The notes beneath the pieces are model-generated. The model ran no database searches. It was given only the letters and a program-made list of their open reading frames with translations, and was not told where the DNA came from. A stretch of 64,000 nt of DNA from Ophiosphaerella korrae (taxonomy: Eukaryota > Ascomycota > Dothideomycetes > Pleosporales > Phaeosphaeriaceae), in the NCBI GenBank assembly GCA_028456385.1, contig JALNQF010000020.1, positions 124,001-188,000 on the forward strand, read 5' to 3'. The translations under genes were made by a program, and so were the position numbers. Shown one piece after another: positions 35,842 through 47,007 of this stretch; positions within the stretch are counted from its first letter, which is position 1, and the number at the start of each line of letters is the position of its first letter.

Positions 35842-37382
35842 TCTAGCAGCTTGTGTTGGGGTAGATTGTTGCGGTTTTGGAGTGTAATACTAAAGACACT
35901 ATTCAGTAATAATCAGCGATTCGCTTGCCTTTACCTCTACAACTTGCAATTAGGTTAAGACATCAGCTGCTACCACCAGGATGCGGCTCTTTTGGTCACG
36001 TGGGAGTGCATGGGTGGCGCCCACTAACTACGTGGAAGTGTGTGACTGGGCCCCGCTTTTAACTCGCATGCAGTCGCCTGCATGGATTATCATGGCGCGG
36101 TTGAAAAACATCTTCTGGGTAGCTGAATGTTCATCTCATCAATCTACTTTCGTGCAAGCAAATTCATATACAAGACTCTAGTCCAATTTTGGGCCACCTG
36201 ATATACAGCCACAAATACCGTGGGCGCTAACCAAGCAGGTATAGTTTATTGCCGTCAACAGTGGGAACTTCATTGTCCGTTGTTTTAGACGGCATCGACT
36301 CTCAATCCTAACGAGTCACTGGATCGCATGATAGATGCACAGGTGGTCGTTCTGGAGGGGTTTTTTGCGGGCGTTTTTAGTTTTTGCTGAAAGTATCGAG
36401 GAAGTCACAGAGGATTTGGCGGACGGCAAAGTCTTCGTGGTTTAAGGAGATGGTTTGGGTTGGTACTGGAGGGTCACATTGTAGGAGATGACTATGTATG
36501 GTGGAGCAGTGTAGGTGTTGAATGTTACAATTGAACATGTGAATTTAGGGGTAGGTTTGGAATTCCAATGATGGAGACATGATTTTCTCGATAGTTTGAT
36601 TAAGCGTATACATTCTTGGATTATACCCAAGGGTTCGTAATTGTAAAGTAGAATAGGGTTGTTGTCAGAGGGGCCCAGAGAAAGACGCTTCTCGCCCGCT
36701 CCATTGACATGAACTATTTTTACACCCTTCCTCATCGACTTGTCACTTCACCGAACCATTGCCCAAAAATCTTGGTGGATAATGGAAAAATGATACTCGT
36801 GACTATAAATGCGGTACGGTATGGGAAAATAAGGTTAGCAATATAGCCGTGAAGATTATGGTTTTGTAGGTTTTTCGCACTTGTCGATAATACCTTAACA
36901 AAAACAAGCTATCTTTACGCTAAGTTTTCCTAATGATATAAAGGGCTATTGGATCTGCGTCTAATATACATTGACTCAAATATGGGAAATATTTATAGTT
37001 TAAGTTTTACATAGTAAGACTTGGTAGAAATTGTAGTATATATACTCTAGGGTAACTCTAGGTACCTCTTGAAGAAAGATGGGATATCCCTACACGGGGT
37101 TAGAGTAATACCTGTGACGAATAGCCGATTTTGGGTGAGGTGCTACTAGATTGCGCGAAAAACTCACCTTTCGAGTTGACCGAAAGGAGGTATCGAAGAA
37201 GTTATTAAATGCATATTACGGTAGGGTTTATAGACATAATCAAATCAGAGGAATAATAGAATTTATGCTTTCGTTGCGCCGTGGTATCATACGGTAGAAA
37301 TAGGCCATCTCAAAAGCCGCTAAGTAAAAAACATAAACAAATATCCACCCAAAAAGCGAGACAAATAACCAATCACTTCATT
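35842..37382. other. Gene-free interval, right half TA-rich
   Basis: No supported gene. The left end is the gasdermin promoter side. From about 36780 to 37330 the sequence is TA-rich with words such as atatatactctagg, like the other possibly decayed repeat patches. The short open frames here have no recognisable domain. Confidence 0.45.
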
Positions 37383-39039
37383 TCAAGCGCCCACACCTGT
37401 AGGTGCGCCTAGTTCCACTCTAACTTCGCTCACTCTCCAAGTTTTGAATTTCCTAGCCGACACGTTCTCCTCAAACATGCGATCAATGTCGCCAACACTC
37501 CTTCCCTTCATTTCCGGAATGACGTACCAACTGATCACTGCGCCGACCAGACACGCTGCTGTATATGTGAAGCCAGTCTTGCCCCGGAGGTTGCCTTTGT
37601 CGGGGTTGAATACGTATGGCAAACAGAGGCCAGAGACTGTGGTTGTCAAAGCAGATACACACCATCCGATGCCTTGCGTCTTAGCGCGGAGTTGAAGAGA
37701 TGAAGTTTCTGCAGCGATGGCGAAGGATGCGGGCCAGACACCGACACCACAGACTATGATGGTGAGCATCATGGAGGCGGCTGTCCACCTGTTCTCATAA
37801 TTAACGATAGGTATGGTATTAAGGAGGGGGCTATACTAACCACATCACAGCTGGTGTGATCTTAGTGCAATTTGCGATTCCTGCAGATGCCCATAGAAGT
37901 GCGGCGACGGCAAGTGTATTGACGACGAGTGGCCGTCTGTCCACGCGTGTGACGATCCATATTGAAACGATGTTTGCAAAGAGGCCGAGAACTATGCCCA
38001 GCATGAGGAAGATGATGGAGATTGAGGCCTTCATGTTGATGAGTTGAAGGAAATACGACGCTTTGGCAAGGAGAGGGAGGCCGAATATCGCAGTTAAGGA
38101 ATTTGCCCACATGACGATGAAGGTTCGTCGGAAGTTCTTCTTGTGGAAACACTCCATGTATGTTGCCTTGTTTGACAGCTCTTCGTGTTCAATATCCGCA
38201 AGAATTTTGGCAACAACTGCCTGTGTATCGACGCCAAGAGGGTCCAGGCGAGCTTGTGCTTTATGTGCCTTCGCCATATCGCGTTTTCGCACATACCACA
38301 CTGGCGACTCTGGGATCCAGAAAGCAACTAGAATGGGAACGAAGGAGAAGGGCCATTGTGAGCCAAAGGCCACAGCATAGCCCTTCTCACGGTTCAATGC
38401 GCTGTAGATGACTAGTGCACCAATCAACTGCCCGACCAGAGTAAAGGCTGGAAAGAAAGCCATCCCAGAGCCACGGAGAACTGGAGGTAGAATTTCAGAC
38501 ATGTAGGTCTGGCATGAGGCCATGACTCCACCAATCGCTCCTCCCTGGAAGAACTTGCCCACGAGAAAGCATACACGTCGGCTGGTGATGTTAGGTGGGA
38601 GGTACGAGATAAACATGACTGCGACACCGACAGCAGACAGAAAAGAGGATATGGCCAGAGCGAGTCGGCGACCGATCCTGTCTTGCAGCCATCCGCCAGC
38701 GAGCGATCCCAACATAGCGCCAATAGGAGACGCGACATTCCAGAGGGCGAGCCATTGCGAAGGTATGATCCATTTGTTCTGGTAGAAGATACCAAAATCT
38801 TTTTGGAACACTGGCATTGCTGATATAGTGCCGACCACAACATTGTCATATCCGTAGAGCAGAATCGCTGAAGTGAGAGCCAAGGTAATGTAAACAATTT
38901 TCCGGTACTTCTTGACATTTTGCCATAGTGTGCGCTGCTCGTCGCTAGCCTGGCTGCCCGTAAGAGATAAGCTGTTGGTGTTCACCTCGGTGAGATGTTC
39001 GCTTAGTGTGCTCTTCTTATCTGTGTCCATGCTCGTCAT
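37383..39039 (-). CDS. MFS sugar transporter
   Basis: Two exons on the minus strand, 39039-37841 and 37788-37383 (intron GTTAGT...AACAG, 52 nt), give 534 residues. Twelve membrane segments can be read. Family signatures are GYDNVVVGTISAMP in helix 1, GWLQDRIGRR in the loop 2-3, PESPVWYVRKR in the central loop, and AETSSLQLRAKTQGIG and PEMKGRSVGDID near the end. The pattern is that of fungal sugar:H+ symporters of the maltose/alpha-glucoside and general hexose type in the plasma membrane; the exact sugar cannot be told. An alternative ATG three codons in (39030) is possible. The splice rebuilds Met-Trp-Trp in a membrane helix, supporting the join. Confidence 0.9.
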
Positions 39040-39696
39040 GGTGTCGTCAGGGGCCGTTTAAGCAACCACCTCAAGCCCGGCTAGAGGGCAAAGGAGACAG
39101 AAAATACAAGCTGCAAATCCAGTTGTGGGAGGCGAGCAGCGCAGGCGATGGCTTACATACCTAGAATTCTCCATAGAGCCAAGCGAGCGCAAACAAGAGC
39201 AGTTTGGCGACGGGCCAGAAATGTAGCGAATCAAGACTTGATGAAGAGGCACCATGCCCTGTCCAGGAAGGTGCTAACCCAAGAGTGCAAAAGGGCCACA
39301 ATAAACCGACAAGCATTCAGCCATGGATCAGCCCTTCCCGCGGCCTATCTTTAACCTTTCTTGACGATCAGCTCCGTGCTGTTCGGCGAGATCCTTGAGA
39401 TGCTAGCACACTTCGCCATATGACCAGTCAAATAGTTTTCTTGGCTTTGTTTGCAGCGTGTGACAGCTCCAAACATGAAATGCGCATGCAAACTTTACCA
39501 ATGTAATATATGCAAATTCTGTCTCGTCTGAAATCTACCCTGCTTCTGAAGGTAATAAGGTTGGCTATCCATGCGTTTCTGACCGGCCCGAATAGAACGC
39601 CTCCCAATGCACGCTGGAATGACACAAAACAACGAAAGCACAGGCCCATCCAGATATGCATGAACCACAATCTAGCCAAAAAATCTTGCAAAATCA
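39040..39696. other. Intergenic region between two minus-strand genes
   Basis: 657 bp with no supported gene. It should hold the transporter promoter and the 3' end of the acyltransferase gene. Confidence 0.45.
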
Positions 39697-41331
39697 TTAC
39701 CCCAGGAAATCTTTGATAGCCCCACCGACGTTTTGCAGATCGAGGAGAAAGGTGTCGTGTCCAAACAGACTCTTCTCCTCGCCAAGCTCAATGTGTCTGA
39801 CATCCTTGTTTCCTGTGCGCTTGAGCGTCGTGGCAATCTCTCGTTGCTGCCACGCAGGAAACAAAATATCGCTTGCAACACCTAAAATCAATGCGGGTGT
39901 GTTTGCTAGCGGCTGTAATCCGGCAATCAGATCAGCTGGGGGCCCATTTTCGTCAGTCTCAATGGTGTTCGCGCCGAATTCTGCGGGCTGCTGCTTTTCT
40001 TCATAGGGCGTATCGGGTAGCGTCAAGCTACAAACATCATTGCTGTCGGGTTGGATTGCACTGCCGTCTAGGAATGCCTGTAGTTTGCTATTGTTGGTCT
40101 TGCGTACTTGATTGATGCGATCACGGTGTTCTTGCCCTAAGTCGAACAGATCCATAGCCTTTGAAACATAAAGCAGGCTGTTCGGGTCATACTCCAGACA
40201 CCACTTCTCCCCAGCATGGTCGAGATAGGTTTCGATGAGAAAGTCTGGGCAAAGAGCTGGAGGCCGCGATGGGTCTGCGCGTCGTCGCCCGAAGCGCATC
40301 TCCCACTCTGGGCCACTCCGGTATGTGACAGTCGCAATCTCACGCGCCAACTTCATTCCTCCATGAGGAGGCACACCATCATAGTAGAAGCCACGAGCCC
40401 AATTTGGATCCATCATAAGTACTATCAGGGCGTCAGCGGAGAATACTACAAGAATCGCATTTCGCAACCTACCTTGGCGTTGCGTGTGCCTCATGGCAAT
40501 ACTATATGGGTGACTCCGTGCGCATCCGCTGATACTGACTATGCGGCCCACGCGGTCTGAGTATAGCGTTCCTGCTGCCAGACTCTGCATGCCGCCCATG
40601 CTGGAACCAACACTTGCATACAACTTCCGAATGCCCAGGTGGTCCAGCAGTCGAAACTGCGCGCGCACCATGTCTTCCATTGTCAATATGGGAAATCGCG
40701 TCGCATATCGCTCACCGTTCGCGGGGTCTATCGATGAAGGTCCGGTTGAGCCATAGCAGCCACCGATGACATTGGTGCAGATGACGAAGTACTTGTCGGT
40801 ATCAAGAGGTTTCCCATGCCCAATAAACTTCTCCCACCACCCAGGTTTTGGATTTGCCTCTGTACTGTGGGCATGGCTAGAGGCTGACAGTCCGGTATGC
40901 AGGAGGATGGCATTGCTCTCATCCTTGTTCAAGCTGCCCCATGTTTCATATGCTATGTTGAACTCAGCGAGTATGCCGCCCCAGTCAAACAATATGGGCT
41001 GTTTCGAATGGAAGTTCAGTGTATGCCCAGACGTGTATGAAGGCTCTGGGCTGGGGCCTGACAGAGAGCGCTTGGAGAGGAAAGCAGAGCGAGATTCGTG
41101 TGCATCAAGACATGGGAAGGACAGAGCAGGGTTGGTAGACTCAAATTCTGTGTTTTGAGCAGCGGCATGCTGCGCTTTGCGTGGAGTTTGCTGATGTATA
41201 TTCCTCGTAGCTTGGTTCGATGCCTGTCGAGCTGATACGCTAGAGGATCGCATCGGTCCAGGTGCGCGGCATTGTGCTGGTGATGGGCGAACGGCGCGTA
41301 CCATTCCAACAAATCTGCGGGGCGCACTCAT
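39697..41331 (-). CDS. Serine/homoserine O-acyltransferase (MetX family), mitochondrial
   Basis: Two exons, 41331-40473 and 40421-39697, with a 51-nt in-frame intron (GTAGGT...CTGACGCCCTGATAG) that would otherwise insert 17 residues between HTQRQ and LMMDPNW. The product is 527 residues. The start is the ATG at 41331 (MSAPRRF); the frame is open further up but without an ATG. The first ~100 residues are rich in Arg, Ser and Ala and look like a mitochondrial presequence. The alpha/beta-hydrolase core shows the nucleophile elbow SVGSSMGG, Asp in [12 protein letters not shown] and His in LFGHDTF. It activates serine (or homoserine) by O-acylation for cysteine/methionine synthesis. The match to CysA-type serine O-succinyltransferases is my preferred reading, but substrate choice needs assay. 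Confidence 0.85.
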   Translation of the reverse strand: MSAPRRFVGMVRAVRPSPAQCRAPGPMRSSSVSARQASNQATRNIHQQTPRKAQHAAAQNTEFESTNPALSFPCLDAHESRSAFLSKRSLSGPSPEPSYTSGHTLNFHSKQPILFDWGGILAEFNIAYETWGSLNKDESNAILLHTGLSASSHAHSTEANPKPGWWEKFIGHGKPLDTDKYFVICTNVIGGCYGSTGPSSIDPANGERYATRFPILTMEDMVRAQFRLLDHLGIRKLYASVGSSMGGMQSLAAGTLYSDRVGRIVSISGCARSHPYSIAMRHTQRQGRLRNAILVVFSADALIVLMMDPNWARGFYYDGVPPHGGMKLAREIATVTYRSGPEWEMRFGRRRADPSRPPALCPDFLIETYLDHAGEKWCLEYDPNSLLYVSKAMDLFDLGQEHRDRINQVRKTNNSKLQAFLDGSAIQPDSNDVCSLTLPDTPYEEKQQPAEFGANTIETDENGPPADLIAGLQPLANTPALILGVASDILFPAWQQREIATTLKRTGNKDVRHIELGEEKSLFGHDTFLLDLQNVGGAIKDFLG

Positions 41332-42753
41332 GGCTGCGAGACGACAAGCAGTGCAGCGGCGGGCAATGGCAGAGCTGGAGGATGTTGTGGCGAAACCATG
41401 GTTGATAATGGCTTGCGCTTCAACGAGGACGAGGAAATGCAACGATGTTGGACCCAATGACGTGCTGGAGAAATTGCGTGCTTCCTCACGTCAAGCCAAT
41501 TCGGGCAAGAACTGAACATCTCGAACTTACCACCTACAAAGTACATTCGGTGCTCTTTTCTATTAATCATCACAGCACGGCCAGGAACCAAGCCACAAAA
41601 GGCCTGCAAGTCCAGCGATATAGACACGAGAGCGTCGAAGGAGCGTGCGCCGAGTTGTCGGGTGTACACAGTAGGCTACCTCTATATTGGATACACCCCG
41701 TGTCGCAAGCCTGCTTACGAGATGGCTGGGCTATCGGAAGGAAGTCGTAAGGCTTGTGTAACATGGCCTCAAGGCTGCAGATAGCAATGATGTGATTTCC
41801 TACCACCACGCCAGGAGCAAGGAACCGGCGTTCACACTAGGGCTCAATCGGACCGACGTGGGCAGTGGAGTGAAGAGCCACCATCTGCCACCACAGCGCG
41901 CATCGGGCGTATTGACACTAATAATTCATGGCTTGGACAGAGTTACCAAGAGCGCAGTTCTTGGTCACGATGGGGGCTACACCAACAACCCTGCGGATAT
42001 CTGCTCGTCTGTCCGTGTAGCGCTTGGCGAGTCGTCGAGGCTGCGCGCGTATGCAGGCTCATATCCGTAATGTGGCCCCGTGAGACACGCCTGGTCTCCT
42101 GAACCAGAGGCGGGCGTTTGAGAGCAAGATGCTAAATTTGGGCCCAGGAAAGCTGCCCAGCGCGAGCATACACAGGTGTGCTGTGTGTACTGTGCTATGC
42201 ACACGGCAGGCTCGCCCAATATATCGATTTCTCGTTATTAGTTGGCCAGGCCGACTTAATGCAGGGTCAGGGTCCGGCTGATGCGTGACGCGATGGTGTG
42301 CAAATCGAGGTTAAACGGGGTGGAACTTGTGGTCATTTGCTTGGCGGCTAAGCTCTGCTCGCGAACCTGGTTCCTGAGCAGCGTGACTTCTGTCGAGCGA
42401 GCTGACTTCTGCGATCGTTGCCTTTGTGTCGTGTCTGCGAGCAGATAGCCACACAGCTCGTACCTTTGTTGCTTCTGCATCCTAGTGCGCCAACCGCCTT
42501 CCTGGTGCACATTGCCCCCTGGTCTTCTCTGGCGTGCTGGCTTGCCAACACGCGAACCTTGAGCAAGTCGAAACACTTATCCACAAACACCACACCACGG
42601 CCTCCCACACCACCTTTCTGAGGCTGCACCCCTTTGACTGCGCTGCTGCATGTCTACGCTTCGCCTACCACCTTTCTAGGTATACTTTTGCACCTCCTGG
42701 CTGCCGCTCTGTCCCCAGCGCTGCCCTGTACACACGCATATCATCCTTCCTGA
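41332..42753. other. Divergent intergenic region
   Basis: 1.4 kb between divergent start codons of the acyltransferase and F-box genes. No gene is supported. GC is fairly high and several short frames are open by chance. Both promoters and a long 5' leader for the F-box gene probably lie here. Confidence 0.45.
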
Positions 42754-44998
42754 ATGCACCGCCAATCTTCACCACCAACCGGTATGGAACAGGAGGACTA
42801 CTGCCGCCCTCAGCCCGAGGACCAGCATGGCTCACACGCCCAGATTGACGACTCAGATACCGACATGGCCGCCTCTGCTACGGCCTCTTCTTCGCGAGCC
42901 GCCATGTACTCTCCAGCCGCCCACACTCGCAAGCCCAGCAGAATGTCGCGCTCCGGAGCGCCGCGGCCCATCATCACGCCTACAAGTCCATTGAGCTCGA
43001 CCATACCCCACAATCTGCTGCCCTCTGCCCCTGCTTCACCGCCAACACCCGCACCAAGCCCAACACCCACCCAGCGAGTCCCCGACTGGAGCACTGCCGC
43101 CGAATATGAAGACTCGCACATCAAGAGCACACGCGCACGCTTTAGCGATATGAACAGAGCAGAGCGCTTGCGGCTGCTGGGAGAACTGCTCAACTTGTGT
43201 GATAGTCAGGAGTTGAGCTTTGTGGCGGAGTTTGTCAGCCCAAGGCTGAAGAAGGACCCCTTTGTCGTTCTTCCCACTGAACTGTGCCTGAGAGTACGTT
43301 CCGTCTTACGTCACATGTCGTGTCAGCTGCGCGCTAACCTCGTAATTAGATCCTTGAATGCATAGACGACCCCACCACCCTCTCCCGAGCTTCGCAAGTC
43401 TCAACCAAGTGGCATGAGCTGGTAAACGACGACGGCGCCTGGAGGTCACTTTGCCAGAAATATTCTTTCCGGGGTCTGACAAGAGAAGAGAGACGCGAAG
43501 TAGATGAGCCGGGTGACGAGATGGAAGATGCTGAGCCGAAACATTGGTCGGTTGACGGCGAGCGTCTCCCGCGTCAGGAAGATATTGCACACCGGGATCA
43601 CCTTGATGTGAGCTCGGCAACCGGTAGTATCGAAGGACTACGAACACAAAGCCTCGACCGCGAAGCTAAGCGAAAAACTTCCCCGCGGAAACCGAAACCC
43701 ATCACCTATCGATCACACTTCAAGCAGCGGTACATGGTCGAGACTGCCTGGCGTCAGGGCGGTGTATGTGACGCACGCCAGATCACCCCTGATCAGGGCG
43801 TTGTGACGAGCCTACATTTGACCAAAAAGTACATTGTCGTTGCACTCGATAATGCCAAGATTCACGTCTTCGACACTGTGGGTGACCACCAGAAGACGCT
43901 CCAAGGACACGTCATGGGCGTTTGGGCGATGGTGCCGTGGGGTGACCTCCTGGTCAGTGGTGGATGTGACCGCGACGTGCGCGTCTGGAATCTTGCTACT
44001 GGGTAAGCCATGCCTTTACTGAAGAATATAGTCGGCTAACAACGGGCCAGATACCCTCAGTTCACTTTGCGTGGCCATACCTCAACTGTGCGGTGTTTGA
44101 AGATGTCTGATGCGAATACAGCCATTTCTGGCTCGCGCGACACCACTCTCCGTATCTGGGATCTCAAAAAGGGCATCTGCAAGCATGTCTTGATTGGCCA
44201 TCAAGCCAGCGTCAGATGCCTGGAGATACACGGGGATATCGTTGTGTCGGGCAGCTACGACACAACAGCGAAGATCTGGAGCATTTCCGATGGTAAATGC
44301 TTGCGAACATTGACCGGGCATTTTAGCCAGATTTATGCAATTGCCTTTGACGGGAAAAAGATTGCGACAGGCAGTTTGGACACCAGTGTCCGAATCTGGG
44401 ATCCGAATGATGGGTAGGTTATTTGTACTACCCCACGATCCGTTTGCTAACAGCAATGTACAGAAAATGCCTGGCAGTATTACAAGGGCACACCTCACTG
44501 GTTGGACAACTCCAGATGCGTGAGGACATTCTTGTGACTGGTGGGTCAGACGGCTCGGTCCGAGTGTGGAGCCTCGCAAACTACCAAGCCATCCATCGGT
44601 TGGCTGCACACGACAATAGTGTCACCAGCTTACAATTCGACAACACTAGAATAGTAAGCGGCGGCAGCGATGGCCGCGTCAAAGTCTGGGATGTGAAGAA
44701 CGGCACGCTTGTGCGCGAGCTGAGTAGTCCTGCAGAGGCGGTCTGGAGGGTAGTGTTCGAGGAAGAGAAGGCAGTCATCATGGCTAGCCGAGGGGGGCGA
44801 ACCATCATGGAAGTGTGGGACTTCTCCCCACCAGCCGAAGACGACAGTTCGCGCGCCGTTAGCCCATCAAGTATGCCAGATCACCTGGATGTAGAATATA
44901 CACGCCCACGGTCGGCGATATTACCAGCAACCTCACCCCTGGTAGCACACGAGGATATCACGGGCGATGTCACCATGGCCGATGCTGCAGAGGATTGA
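42754..44998 (+). CDS. Cdc4-like F-box/WD40 protein
   Basis: Four exons, 42754-43293, 43350-44002, 44051-44413 and 44464-44998, with introns of 56, 48 and 50 nt, give 696 residues. An ATG at 42784 is an alternative start. The first ~110 residues are disordered and Pro/Ser-rich. The first splice rebuilds the F-box, LPTELCLRILECIDDPTTLS, followed by WHELVNDDGAW. The second half is a WD40 propeller of seven or eight blades with repeated GH...SGS-D-T-x-RIW units (LRGHTSTVRCLK, SGSRDTTLRIWD, SGSYDTTAKIWS, TGSLDTSVRIWD, TGGSDGSVRVWS, SGGSDGRVKVWD). It should be the substrate receptor of an SCF ubiquitin ligase acting on phosphorylated nuclear proteins. Similarity in plan to Cdc4/Fbw7 is strong, but Met30-type receptors share it. 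Confidence 0.9.
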
Positions 44999-45568
44999 AT
45001 ACGACCACAACACACTCGAGTTTCAACACACTGATCCTATTCGACGAGGAGATTTAATACCGCTTGACCCAAGGTCCATCGCGCAAAACATACGTGGGGA
45101 AAAGGCAGCAAGCAGCTACAGGAACCGTCCCGCCCTCCCCACACACTACCCCCGTTAAACCTGCATTATCTCCCACCTAGCGCCCAGCCCAGCTGCCCAG
45201 TCCCCAACATCGCTACGCCAACCCCAGTCATCATTAACCCCATCAAAGTGGCGAAGCATTTGCATTTCCGGCGTTTTACCATGACTGCATCGCCAGCCCC
45301 GGTGCGGCTTAGCCTTCCAGATACGCATTGGTATCTAACCTTGCTTTTATTTATGCTTTTGCGAAATATCCCAATATGTTGTACGACGGAGGACGAACAG
45401 GAAATCTATGACGGAGCCGCATTTGGCACATATGTATTTTGGCCAAACGGATAGGAAAGGGGAACATATAGGAATCTGAAATACCATGTGGAGTTGCACG
45501 GTATAAATAGACTTGTTTTACCCAATCCTTGCACTGTTGCTTCAACACGATGTCGACTCTTCTCCTTC
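44999..45568. other. Gap between convergent F-box and Pop3 genes
   Basis: 570 bp without a supported gene. It is the shared 3' region of two convergent genes. A TATAAATAG word lies near 45502 on the plus strand but leads to no gene. Confidence 0.45.
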
Positions 45569-46115
45569 TCACGCCTGCACTTTCACGCCCCTCCACTGCG
45601 CGCCCATCGCCTCGTCCACCCATGCACACTCCGTCGCGCCTACCTTCGCACACACAAACTCTTCCAACGCCTGAGCGCCTGGTGCGCCGGCGAGAATGGC
45701 GAGTGCGCCGACACGCGGGATGGCCAGCGCGGCGGCGAGGCATGCGTCGCTGGACGTAGGCAGGGCCACGAGGCGCGTGTGCGGCGACGCAGCAAGGTGG
45801 ATGAGCGTGGGGAGGTGAGCGTGCAGCGGCGACAAGGAAGGCTTAGGGTGTGTTACGAGGAGGACGCCGACTTGGCGTGGCGGTGTTGGCTCGGGGTCTG
45901 GGTACGTCTCGTTTCCGGGCCTGGCGACGGGCATTGAGGGCGGGGCGGTTTGGGCGGCGAGGGCTTCGAGGTGCCGCGTGATGGAGTTGGTGCCGATGAG
46001 GATGTGGGCGTGGATGGGTGGGAGAGTGGCGGTGGTGGGTGGTGGTGGTGGCTTGTTTTTGCCTTTGGAGGGGTGGGTGGAGTGGGTGCGGTGGGCGCCG
46101 AGGGGGGAGATGAGG
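45569..46115 (-). CDS. pop3: RNase P/MRP subunit Pop3, main exon
   Basis: The minus-strand exon from 46115 to the stop at 45569 encodes about 182 residues. It starts just after an acceptor (TCTAACCCCCCAG) with LISPLGAHRTHSTHPSKGK, the segment that opens the conserved core of Pop3. HILIGTNSITRHLEAL, VGVLLVTHPKP, LVALPTSSDACLAAALAIPRVG and the terminal W-GVKVQA follow. Pop3 is a protein subunit shared by nuclear RNase P and RNase MRP, which process tRNA and rRNA precursors; it is related to human Rpp38. A short upstream exon with the ATG is missing from my model. It should lie between 46116 and about 46700, but I cannot place it securely. Strong GC bias leaves long shadow frames on the other strand. 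Confidence 0.78.
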
Positions 46116-47007
46116 CTGGGGGGTTAGAATGGGAGTGAATGATGTGTGAGGTATGAGAAGGGGCGATGAATGACATGTGGATTGTATGAGAATTGAGTGA
46201 TGAATGACATGGGGAGAGTTCAAGGCGAAAAGGCGAGACGACGGAGGAGAGCAATCGTAGATATAGAACGAAAAAGGTAAAGTGCGAGACAATGAAGACG
46301 AGCGTCATACCTACTTGCAAGCTAGCTCTAATATGACCTGTTGGTCATCATGTGGTATTTCTGGCCTGGGCTGACTATCAGTATCTACGCTTGGCTAGCC
46401 CGGCAGACCCACCATTTCGTCTCAGTAAACGGCGACGAGGTTTTGAGCACCGCCTTGGCGTTCCTTGTAGGCGCCATGACATACGTGACAATATCTGGTA
46501 GCGACAGCGGCGGTGGTGTTGAGTGTGGAGACGCTCAGATTTGCTAGCCCCCCGGTCACTCCCGTTGCGCTAGACAAGCGTGAACCACGACGGTGGAGAG
46601 CCAATGAGCGATGACGTGGGCGCCCATCTGTTCTGTGCAGTGGTGGGGGTCTTTCAACTTTGTGAATTCAAGAACGCATCGTGAGCTTCGCATTCCCCCT
46701 CCTGGGCCTCAATCGCCTTCACCTGCCGCTGCTCCGTTTCCCCCGCCCGGCCTGCAGCTCATGGTACCCCTCTCGCCCGCCCCGCCCACATCCGCGTGTG
46801 CTGCGCGCTCGTTCTAAGGCTGCAGGACCGTTGCTGCCTGCGCCAACCCGCTCGAGCTGCTGCGTGCGACCTTGTTGCTGCTGCTGCGTGCTGCGTGCTG
46901 CTTGCTGCTTGCCCTCATCCGCCTGGCCTCACCTGCCCACCCACACGCGGCTCCATTGTGTCGCCGGCTCCGCTTCACGCAAACAACGCTGAGCGGTCGC
47001 TACGATC
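46116..47007. other. Divergent region holding the Pop3 first exon and USP promoter
   Basis: The first exon of Pop3 (minus) is expected here but not identified. Near 46200-46320 the minus strand is pyrimidine-rich. From 46730 to 46990 the plus strand is very rich in Cys/Pro-type codons (CTGCTGC and CCGCC words) and is probably the 5' leader of the hydrolase gene. Confidence 0.4.

Noticed and set aside
40422..40472. Seventeen-residue insertion in the O-acyltransferase
   Set aside because: The segment has a GTAGGT donor, CTGAC branch point and TAG acceptor, and its removal rebuilds HTQRQVLMMDP, so it is an in-frame intron.
41332..41457. Longer N-terminus for the O-acyltransferase
   Set aside because: The upstream open stretch starts with TTG and has no ATG before 41331.
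45488..45937. Plus-strand open frames over Pop3
   Set aside because: They are opposite-strand shadows of a GC-rich coding exon with a clear family match on the minus strand.
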